A stretch of DNA of 64,000 nt from Atriophallophorus winterbourni (lineage: Eukaryota > Platyhelminthes > Trematoda > Plagiorchiida > Microphallidae): assembly GCA_013407085.1 (NCBI GenBank), contig JACCGJ010011223.1, forward strand, positions 1 through 64,000, read 5' to 3'. The notes under the pieces were generated by a model that saw nothing but the letters and a program-made list of their open reading frames with translations, had not been told where the DNA came from and did no database searches. Each line of letters opens with the position of its first letter. The first letter of the stretch is position 1. This document shows, piece by piece, positions 23,305-35,300 of the stretch. Both the position numbers and the translations under genes were made by a program.

Positions 23305-26300
23305 GTTCAAGTTTCGACATCTTTGACGGAGGTGATTCGTCTGCACTGGATGACTCGGTGGACAGTTCCGGTTCTCGTTGGTGTTTCTGTTGCAATTTTT
23401 TACGCTCCTCTTTGATCTTTTTCCGTCGCAATCGATTTTGTTCTCTTCGGCGCTCTTTCCATAGTAATCGATCTTGTTTGTCGGTAATCTCGCGTAGTCG
23501 TTCACGTTCCGTGGCCACATCCAAGGGACCGGTGACGGGGTTCGTATCCGTTGGTTCTGTGGAAACCATCTGTGGGGTTTGGCCTACAACCTGAAACGGA
23601 CGAGTAACGATGGAAATCAAAACACTTAAATGGAGCGTATGTTTTAGACTCAACAAGCAGGCGAGTCTTTTATCGACTAGCTACAGGCAATTGAGGAAAG
23701 CTAGCAAAACAACTAGTAATATCATAGTCCTGCAGACGGTATCTATTACATATCGGACAGAATTAAACATCACTTACTTCGTCATTTTCGTCGAATACGA
23801 GTTTGTGATGCACTTGAATTTTCTTTCGCAATAGCTTCTTGGCCAGTTGTACACGTGTGGTTTTTTTCTGTAAAAAAACAATGGTCGGTGAACTAAAGCC
23901 AATGGACAACATGGTTAGTGAAACTGAGCCTGGGCAACCTGACAGTATCTCAGCCCACGTGCAGTCTCCGACTGTACGGCACTTTTCCTGGATCAGGCTT
24001 GTGCCTCGTTCAGTAAAACTGAGCGTTAACACTCAATTTCGGGATCGAAATCTACAACCAGTACGTATAACTGTCTCAATGACCGTGGGTTTGGCCTGGG
24101 AAAATGATTCAATGCTGGTACCAAGTTCATCGCAAATGTGACAATGTCAATCGGTGTATGAAATAACGAATCCCCGTGTTTAGGCGGGGTGTGACACTGT
24201 TAGGTTGCGCATAAATGAAGTGGTGGGGATACTACAACTCGTCAGTATTGAATGAATGAATGAATGAAAGCACAAGCCTGATCCACGCCGCGCAGTCGCA
24301 GACCACACGTGGGCTAAGATACTGTCAGGTTGCTCAGGCCTAGACAGCATAAGAGAGACAAAATAGGAATGGTAGTGAGACTGCAGCGTGCTTCAGCATG
24401 CAGCTCACTACCGGTAGCCAATGTACTCGCTTCGGCGGTACAAACACAAACCCTTTTCCTGCACAGATGTGCAATCGTGCAGCATTTTTGTGCTGTGCGG
24501 CTAACATCGTGCTAAATTGATTGGCCAACGGTGGTGAGCTGCATGCTGAAACAGGCTGGAGTCTCACTACCATTTCGATTTTCTTTCTCATATCCGTCTA
24601 GGCCTGGGCAACCTGACAGTATTTTAGCCCACGTGCAGTCTCTGACTGTACGGCACTTTTCCTGGATCAGGCTTGTGCTTTCATACCATACCATATACCG
24701 GTAGCCAATCAATTGAGCACGGTGTTAGCCGCATAGCAGAGAAGTACTGCACGATTACACATCCGTCAGTATTGAGAATCAATCTCTAAGGTAGAATTCA
24801 TTCCGGAGAAAAACTTGGAATTGGGAGTATTTTAAACGCAGTCCACCAGGAAGGAGACCACTGGCCTAAAGTCAGATAAGTATGTAGACCCAACTCTGAA
24901 ACTCATTTTAATTCAGAAATATTGAAAAGTATGTTGAAACAAGCTTACTAACAACTTGAGGCTTCGCTCGAAAAAACTAAATCCTGGTAATAAAAAAGCG
25001 CAGTTGTCTTGTTAGAAATCGAGGTGATCAACGGAAACGGGTATCGGAGCGAAAGATAGTCGGAAATGAAAAAATGTACCCGTAGGAACACGTTACCTTA
25101 TTCTCGTGGCTGCGTTCTCCACCAGCTTCCATGGTCTGCAAGGTTGACTCAGCTGTCGAACGAGGATCCCGATCACTATCTTCATCGGATTCTGTAAGAA
25201 CCTCCAGCAAATTTGTTCTTTTCACCCCAGAGTTCGTCGCCCAAGATTCAGAGGCGTATTCCGGTTTTTTGAGCAGGAAATCATCTTGTTGATCGCTTTC
25301 CGGCGAATCTTGACACCATATGCTTTGTGCCGGATTCGAATTTGTTGTCGGCTTACTGGATGTCGTTGTTCGATCTGTCGTCCATTGCAGGAACCGTTTA
25401 GGAAGTTCTGGTATGGAGGGTAGTCCTGTGGCGAATAAGAAATCGGTTGTGAAGACAAGACCCGGGTTCGCTCTAGCTAATCATGCACTACGAGAATTTT
25501 ACGTTGTCCATTTTTTGAAAAAAATCCCACGTTTAACTATTGTAGTGTGCTCATATCCTTCAGCACTTGCATTCCGCAATCGGTCTCTTGCTGTTTGCCA
25601 TCACCAGGTGGAGACAGTAAGAATAGGTTCAAGAACCTTAAAACAGTGTTAGCACTACAAAATATTGGTGAGGAAAGGAATGTAAAAAAATCAATTAGAG
25701 TCGTAGAAGGCTTTACCGTTCTAAAATTCAAATGGTGCTGTAAAATAAGTGGCAGTGACTGTAGCGTGTTCAGATTGAGTTCACTGAGAGTTCGTAAAAA
25801 AGAGAAGTAGAATCATGTAGTTTGTAGCTCAACTGGAGGAATAATTTGGCGCATTGGGAGGAAGAAGTGAAGTAGATCCCAACTAATCGTTTTCATCAGA
25901 ATCCTATCTTCGAAGACAATACCACACTCCTGTAGCAAGTACCGAACACCAAAATCATAAATAGATGGGGAATGATGGGATATAAAAGCCACGGAATCTC
26001 TACAATAGTAAGCGCAGCCACACTTGGATCAGGTGCCCACACCTCAAATGAAACGAGTAAAGCGACCTCAGCGTTCACTGTAATGCATCATAATAAGCTA
26101 GCCTCTCCCTTCGCGAGTACAAAACTAATCAAACACTCCGAGATGATGTCTACAGCAAGGCCAGCGCTGAACACGATTCTAAGCCATATCTCTTGAAATT
26201 TCCAAACTGTTGATTTACTCAAATACGTTTGGAGTCAATATTTGAATGCCACACCCTGACAGAAGATACCAAAGAAGACAATCACGAACCATGTGTACCT

Positions 26301-29300
26301 ACGCTCCATAGGATCACAGAACGTGAAACTCGATAAACAGGAAATAAAAGTGTTAAACAGGCTGATAAAGGGCATCGTTATACTTCCCATTGGTAAAGGA
26401 AGAACCGCTGTCGTAATGAACAAGGCAGATTATAACGAAAACCACTTCAACGTACAACAGAGATGAATGAATGAAGGCCTGATTAAATGGCTTGGAAGCA
26501 ATAGCGACGCTGCATTCAAAAAACTGAAGTTCATGAGACAAATTAAAAAGAGTACCAAACAAGAATGAATCCAAAAGACCATACCATGCCCACCGATTGG
26601 CAACTCAAATCTGTCCGTACAATCGCAGCATTTATATCTTGTGCGCTGAAGTTTTTTCTCAAATTTGTGGTTAACCTAATCTTCTTTGCTGAAAATTTAG
26701 ATGGATCAATAAAGCCGTTTTTCTACGGACTACCGAAGACACACAAATAAAATAACCTATTGTGTCCGACAGTTTAGTTGCCAAGAGGATCAACTTAGGA
26801 ACTATAAAGAAGATGGTTATACCGGGCGACAGACAAAGAATATTCGGTAAACTCTGCTGCACAAATGGCCTCATAAATTGACAGCTGTGGAGATCAAAGA
26901 TGGCAATCCAATGCTTTTTAGATGTAACGGCCTTATACACCTCGACTGATAGTACACAAAGCAGCCTATATTAACTTTACTTGATGAAAAAGGGATTAAC
27001 AACAATGAAAATCGGTTCATGCAAGATAGTTTGATGGACCTGTTCGAGGCAAGTTGTCGATGGAAGGCTCTACAAAAAGATTCGAGGAGGAACAACGACA
27101 GCATAATCGATTTCCAGCCTAGTTGCCAAAGCAGCCATGCAACGTCTGGAACAGATCGCTATACCAATAATACGACAAAAGATATGGACCATGGAAAGAA
27201 GAGAAGTGGGCAAATCAAACAAACTACTCAATTTCATTTACCAAAGAAACTGAGAGTGACTGCTGCCTGGCATTTCCGGATTTTCAAGTGAGAATACTAA
27301 GTCAAGAAGCGTTATAGACCAATGTCTACCGGAAGAATACACACAGCATGCACCTGACTACTCATAAACGCAGCTGCATCATATACCTATTGAAAAGAGC
27401 AACGGAATTTTGCAACACACCCAAGAAGGCGAAAAGAAGATCAGTTCGAATTTTACAGAAGAACGGATATCCAAGGAATATATTACCATGCAGCAAGGTC
27501 AACTGGCCTCAACAACGAAACGGGGATGAAAACAAAATAAGATGCGCTTGTTCAACGTATCTCATAAATCATGAACCGGGTCCTTTGGTCATGGAAAATA
27601 AAGATCGCACAAAAACCCACCTTAATCTTACGTATCTGCTTCAGCAACGCGTAGGGTGAAGGTGTAAAGATGAAAAATCGAATATCGCCGACAGGAGTGC
27701 GTGTGGAAAATGCGAAAAGAACTACATGGGACAAAACAATCACGGACTGAGCACAAGATTACATACAAAGGTATGACCAGAAATCATTGATCTCAATACA
27801 TGTCGATCGATTCGGGCACCAGTTCGATTTGTACAACGCAGAGATTTTTGCCAAAGGAAACAAACGATGTGTCTGAGAATTAATCGAGTCGTGCTATTCA
27901 AAAACGACGTCAGTTAACTATCACGTTCTATTGGTTGCAGCCTATGGACCAATGGAAAACCGATGGCAAGCAGTGTAAAATATGTACTCAACCAGTCATC
28001 GGGAATGATGGTGAACGGACAGACGCATGGGTCTTTGGCAAACGCGACGAAGATAGAGAAGAAGAAACTGGAGCCAATTAAAGTGAACACGTCGGTGAAG
28101 AAACAAGATCCTACACAACGCAATGGTTATAATTGTCCAATCTTACCCAACGAGGCAGAGAACTGTTCGAGTGGTAAGTCACAAGGGCTGAAGATCCTCG
28201 GGTGTGCGGCATCTGGGCGTGTTGCGGGTGATCCAGCTATCATGCAGTAGTCTCGCAAATAGGCTGTGAACGCGGCACGAGCAGCGACCGCTAATTCAGG
28301 TCGTGAAGCCAAAATAGAGGCAGCTCGAGTAGACACGATCCGTTTGATTTGTTTCTCTGGAAAACTGAAGAAGAAGAATAGGCAAACCGTCAGCATGAAC
28401 ACATTTTCTGAGCGAAAGGGATTTCCCCTTACTTTTGCATTTTCAGACGGACACCTTTATCTTGCAATACTTGTACCAGCGCCAATTCCGAGGGGAGCAA
28501 AAATGTTATCGATCGGCCTGCTTGCCCGAAACGAGCTGTTCGTCCGGCACGGTGAATGTAGTCGTCCGGTTGGCCAGGGCAATCGTACTGTACAACCCAA
28601 TCTACCGCGGGAAAGTCTGTAAGAGTGCAACGTGTCAAATGACAAGGGGAAATGGGAGAGCAAGATTCGAAATTAGCTGTGAAACACGGAATAGATGACA
28701 TGTATATCAGTAAATATTGTTAGTTCACTTCTATATGTATGATATGTAAGAAAGCATGAGACTGAACTAGGTATAGTGCCGCACAGTCACGGGCTGGATG
28801 TGGGCTAAGACACTGTCAGCTTGCCCAGGCCCCGATACAGATATGAGAAAGAAAACTAGAAATGGTAGTGAAACTGCAGCGTGTTTCAGCATGCAGTTCA
28901 CTACCGGTTAGCCGCATAGCAGAGAAGTACTGCACGATTGCACATCCATGATGTAGCTGTATGTTGCTGGTATTCGTGTCGAGAACAGGATCTCAATATC
29001 GATTGGAATATGTTTGGGATGGATCGTGTATTCATAATGCAAAGAAATTAGAGTGCAATCGGTTAGAGCACGAGACGTGACACACGGTAGGCGTACTATA
29101 AGCTGTTCAGCGAAAAATAGCAGCATATTTTGGCATTCAAGTTTTATTGCAATGTTACAACTCAGGCTGAAGGACAAAGTCATGGTGGTCCGATCATGCA
29201 CGTTACGCCAACCTAGCTGCTAAATCTAGTCCCGATGTAGTTCAACCCTGTGGTCTTCGAAGATGTTCTCATGTTCCGTGGCACTTTCAAGCTATCAATC

Positions 29301-32300
29301 GAGATTTTTTTCGACTGATTTCGGGTGAGCAGAAAGTCGCGAAAGGTGCTGACACTCTCGCACTCAGCATGATTGAGATCCATTGTGAAAAGGCATCCTT
29401 GTGCCTCGATTTGTGCAAATTTGTTGAACAAACCCGAGTGGATAGATGCTAACCAGGCATGCGATTATGAAATCACAAGCTCGATTCAGGCAAGGCGTTG
29501 CATATTCATATTACCGACATAGGTTAATATACTCTAAGGTTGCCCAGGCCTATAGATATGAGAGGAAATGGTCGAAGATAAAATGGCAGTGAGACTCCAG
29601 TGTGTTTCTGCATGCAGCTCAGTACTGTTGGTGTTACATAAGTACTGCACAATTGCACATTCGCGCCCATTTTAACATGGGACAATAAGATGGTTAGCTC
29701 TGCTCTGTTGGGTTTAGTCAAAAGTATGTTTTGTCGTTGGATTAAGGAAAGACTGTAAAAAAACTTTACGTCGATGCTCGAATACCACGCAGCACAAAAT
29801 GTTGGTCGTTTGGGAGTTTCGCCGGTTGACGCGAAATCATTTAAATTCATTTAAGTCCAACTTTGCTTAGTGCTGACAATAATCTAAGAGATCACCTAAT
29901 TTCTAGGAATGTGCTGTAAACATTTTGCTTAAAAATGAATACAAACATCCCATCCCTTACACACCACGACCGGTTTCTGGCTGTTTGCCGTCATCAGGTG
30001 GAGACAGTAAGATTAGGTTCGAAAACATACAAATTCATGCATAAAGACAAGCAAGTATCATTAAATGCTTTCCCAATACACACCACAATCAGTTCTTGCT
30101 GTTTGCACTCATCAGGCAAGGATTCGCATGTCATGAAGTAATGATGAGTAGACAACGATTGAGTTTGGAAGTCACTGTTGTCACGTATGTACGTATGAGC
30201 TATTCCAAGTGCCACGCAGTTCTACATCGCAGGTGCGTTTAGATACCGTCCGGTTGTGGTGCATGTGGAGATGATATAGTGGTAGTGAGATTCCAGCGTC
30301 ATCCTTTATACAACTCATTGCCCGTGGTGAAACATTTAAGCAATTCATCGCTCGCAAACAGAGAAAGTACTGCACGATTGCAGCACATCCGTTCCATCAT
30401 GTGAATCCCTCGCCAGCAAATACCATGTCCGTTTTCATGCTGTTCATCTATTAGCTTGTTGGCCCCTCCTTTATTACATATTCGTCACGGGATTAAATCA
30501 CACTTCTCACAACTATAATGGAAAGGAACCCAACCCTGCTTCAATGTATTTTTCTTCTTAAAACAATTATCGTTCGCTCGTAATCACTGTACGAGTAGTT
30601 CTTTAGCGTAATACAAACGGTACATAAAGCATGGTATGGTTCGCGCACAGGTACTTGTTGACAATGGGCCGTGTTTGTTCAATCGTACAGTACTTCTGTG
30701 CTAGGGATAGTGAGCTGCGTGCTGAAACACGCTGGAGTCTCACTACCATCTTTATTCTCTATTTCTCATGTCTGTCTAGGCCTGGCCAACCTGGCAGTAA
30801 TATCGCCCACGTGCAGTCTCTGACTGTGCAGCACTTTGCCTGCATCAGGCTTGTGCTTTCATACCATAAGTTGCTGATTCACACGGCGTTTATCCAGATC
30901 ACATCAACCGGTCATTTACCAATAACAGATCGTGTATTTATCATCCAAGCTCTTCGAGGTTAGTAAAATTTATTCATAATCAACTCGGGATCAAGTTTGA
31001 CGGTCCTATTCGCCACGTACACACAGGTCGGGTTATAAACAGCTAGAATTCTCCGACAGACGATTTATTACTCTCGGGCCAATCTTCACAATGAAACGAC
31101 TGAACATGAGTCTATTGCAAGGCTATTTATCAGTCAATGCAATTCATGCAACGCGAAATTTTAGCCGACCGCACAAAGCAATTCAATTGGGGAATCCCGA
31201 ATGTATTTTCATCAAGAGCAAAACAGGGGGGTTCAAATGCAGTGCTGCCACCTCGCGCAACGTTATTTATTCGAGCCCTATTACGCTGCTCGTTAGGTGA
31301 TGTGAAAGCACAAGCCTGATCCAGGCAAAGTGCCGCACAGTCACAGACTGTACGTGGTCTGAGATACTGTCAGGTTGCCCAGGCCTAGACAGATATGACA
31401 AAAGAATATGTTTCACTTGAATTCTTCACCGAGTTTAAAACGGCTACAAACATTAGGCTAGCGAGAATACACAACAGCGATACTGTACATCCGTACAGTA
31501 GTCTTTTCAACTGCAATCTGTCCATTCCAAACGCGGTTAATCCGTTCAACTTACCCAGACCACGTTCTGCCAGATTTGTGGCCAAGAGAACACAGCCATG
31601 AGGCGTAGAATTAAACTGATCATAGACCTGGAAACGCCTGTATTGTTGCATGTTTCCGCGAAGCTGCATCACACGGAAGTATGGCCGTAGTTGTTGGAAA
31701 AGTTCAAAGGTGAAACGGACCTGTGTATAGAACGATACAAGCGAGTGGGCTTACCTGCTTCTGGGTGGAAAAAAATACAATGATCTTCTTTTTACAATGA
31801 CTTTGAAGAAACGTCCATAGGATATCGAGCTTTTGTTCCAACGGAACCACGGCATAGGAATGCTGTAGTTGATCCGGGAGAACGCCAACGTTACCCGAAC
31901 GGGTCGATATGATCACCGGGTTGTTCATACACAATCGGGACAAGTGGCTCAGTGTGCTGCGTATGAAACATAAAACACAAATCGCTGAGACACGTTTCCC
32001 ATTGAGCTGGTGAGTTCTTTTCAAAGTAAAATCAAATGTGAACAAAACAGCTCCAGTTGTAAGCTTCTCCATCACATAGACGCACATTTAGCAATGAAAT
32101 AATAATAAACAAAGTTAAAATTGGTCTCAATATTTGGGTAATCATCAATATCAAGATTACTTACGCTTAACTGTCATACAACAGACACAATAGAATAAAT
32201 ACACGGGAAAAGGCCTGACTTATGAAATCCGTAGAAGAGTATGCACGGGCACGCCGAAATGATGTGTCTCCACCACAAATCAAACATGTAATTAATCGAG

Positions 32301-35300
32301 TTTCGTTAATAACAGCCGCAGTGTTTTAGGGTGATTTTATTGTATCTTTTAGGGTATTATTTTGTCATGGTTACGTGGCGGTGTAATGCTATACATGGTT
32401 CCAAAGGTTGTCCTAGCCGAGTGTGGTAGTGGGTAGCCTATGACAACCAAGTCCAGCTTCTGGCCTGCACAAGTGGCTTCCCGAGCCCGGCGGAAATGTT
32501 TCTACCAACAGGAGAAGGGGCGAGGGCGAGTGACTGGCGCCTGAAAACCAGTTTGCTTCGGGCAGACGGAGCTCGTTAGCCTGGGAGGGCATTTCATCTA
32601 AGGGAAGGAAAACCCTGACTTTCAACCTCCGCTGCCTTGCGGGATACCCGATCGCGGGAAAGACTTCGGGAGAAAACCCTGAGGAAAAATCTTGAATAGA
32701 GTCTGGTAGATAGTTAGTTGGTGCACTCCCTGCTGTCTTGCAGGTCGCAGTTGGTTGTGCAAAGGCTAGCGAAGCTTACTTGAACAAGCGCCGAGTGGTG
32801 CTGGGGACGCCGCTTTGTACCCAAATTCCCAAGGCTCTTCATTGAAGCCGACTTATCCTCCTGGAGGAGATAGTCGTACAAAAGCAAAAAGTAAAGTACG
32901 TGTGCTTAGCTCAGATTCCCCACCACACCCAGTTGTAAATTGTGTATCCGCAATAGTGGGAAAAATACCGCGACATCCTAGCGCCCTGTCAAACGGATAT
33001 GGTACGAATGGTATGAAAGCACAAGCCTGATCCAGGTAAAGTGCCGCACAGTCAGAGACTACACGTGGGCTAAGATACTGTCAGGTTGCCCAGGCCTAGA
33101 CAGATATGAGGATGCAAAAAGAACAGGAAATGGTAGTGAGACTCCAGCCTGTTCCAACATGCAGCTCACTACCTCTGGCCATTCAATTTAGCACGGTTTC
33201 AACCGCACAGCACAAAGTACTGCACGATTGCACATCTGTGTCAAGCGGGTAGAAAGCGTAAGGTGAACTAGCAAAGAGTTCAATCAACAGACCCCGTACA
33301 ATAGGCAAAACATCGCACACCGGAACCAATCAAGAGCAAGATTAATGACAGCAATCACTGCAACTGAACCGGTTGGCATGAAATCGCCTGACAAATCAGA
33401 TCGAAGTGACAGCCGGGACGAACACACTGGAGACAGCCTCTGCAATTAAGAGATGGGTGTGTGCTTTAATCTTGGTCGCCTGTGTAATGAAGCTCGCCCT
33501 GTGGGAATCGAGGGGGTTGCTGACGTATTGTTCATGGGCACTGGACAGAAAGTACTGGGGAATGATTAGCGTTGGTTGAAGTGTCCTAGGGGTGTAGGTC
33601 GAAAATGTAATCAACATTAGAAGCGGAAAAAGCAATTTGACTTCGATTCACCTGCCTTAATCCCTTTTCAATGAAGTTTCGTGGGAAAAAAGCAGAGAAA
33701 AGCACCAGCTCCAGTGGCCTGGTGAAGAATGAGACAAACATTTAACCAATGGCGGACATAGAGAGCTTCATAGCGGTAATCATTTTCTCACTTGCTCTGT
33801 GTAGCAGAAAACAATAATGTCTGTCGATTTGGTGTCACATTGGTCAAAATGCTGTCCAAATCTCCCCGGAATGTTGGGTCCAGGAGACGGTCCGCTTCGT
33901 CTAAAACGATCATCTGCAAATTGGACAAATCCATTAGTGGGTTTTCGGTTTGGTGTTGAGCCAGTCTGCCAGGAGTCCCGATCAGAATATTCGCGCGAGA
34001 AACGGAATTCCACTCGTGACGCTTCAGTAGCTGGAATGGAGATTCAATAATATTTGGTTAGGGTAGATCAAAATATTTGGGTTTACCGCTTGCAACCCGC
34101 AGTTTGAAAACCGTATTAGTATCTGGTGTTAAAAAGATATCAAAAATGATAATACCAGCGTCAGGTAACGAATGTTAAGCATGGGCCGGTCAAGCGTTAA
34201 GATAAGTGATAACACGGTCGACCATGAGACTGTAGGGAGTTCTTGACAGCGGTATATTATCGGTAGTATTCAGTGTAAATTAGTGTCTGTTCAACGAATT
34301 CTGAATCTCGAGGCGATAATTGATGAATAATTAATGGAAAATATTACAATAAAGTGATAATCTGAGTCCTGAAATTGTATCACACAGCTGACGATAGGAG
34401 CATAAACATCATCATCAGAGGCAGAATTACACCGGTAGCATGTACGTATTGATTAACTGTCATACAACCATGAAAAAGTAAAATCCTAACAGAAGGGGAA
34501 GGGTGGGACTTAAATAGCTACGGATTTTATAGAAGAGTAAGCAAACAAACTGGAATGAGGTGTCTACACTTCGAGTGGAACACGCACTCAATGAAGTTTC
34601 GTCAACGAGTAAAGCTACATCAGCTCGACAGCTTCCTTGCGGCTTTTATTGCCATGCATTATAAGAAGCAAACACTCCAAAAAGATGCTTAGTGCAACAG
34701 ACAATCGAACACGGTTTCTGGGCAAATGATGAAGCGTAAATAACCATGGCGATATCCGATCGTGTGGACCCCACCCTGGAAGACATGCTACACCGACTTT
34801 GGAAAGGTTACTGGTACCGCGTGACGGTTTGACCACCACGAGATTTACCTCAATCGGGATGTGGCGTCGCAAAAAGAATTCGTTTCGGAAGTCGGTGGTC
34901 CGACATCCGTATAACGTGACTCAACCAGCGTAATCTATGCAGGTTGATCTGCTTCTGTAAATCAATTACTACCGAAGAACTTATTTCGCAGAGCACCTTT
35001 GCGTATGCGATTGTAACAGCTAACTCCTAGAATGCTGCGGAGACAGGTTATCAAATAATTTGAGACGCTGAATGTGCTCTTTAGGTAAGGCTCAAGTTTC
35101 GCCCACATACAGTAATATAGCCCGAACTATCAATTTGTAGGCTCTACCCTTGAGTAACAGAGACAGAGACGCCAGAAATGATCTATGTTGCAGAATGCTA
35201 CGGTCGCCTTAGAAATGCGTGCCGAGACCACGTTATCTAACGATGCAAAATTATTCATACAACTACCGAGATGCGTAAAACGATCTACAATTTTAAATGC

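Noticed and set aside
24180..24265. (TGAA)n run as part of an R1 tail
   Set aside because: The complete R1 copy defined by its target duplication ends in (CATAC) and not TGAA. The run is an adjoining microsatellite.
33780..34013. Minus-strand frame beginning [11 protein letters not shown] as a separate protein
   Set aside because: It is a shadow frame. The correct frame of the same DNA encodes the DDX10 TPGR, DEAD and SAT motifs with proper splice sites.
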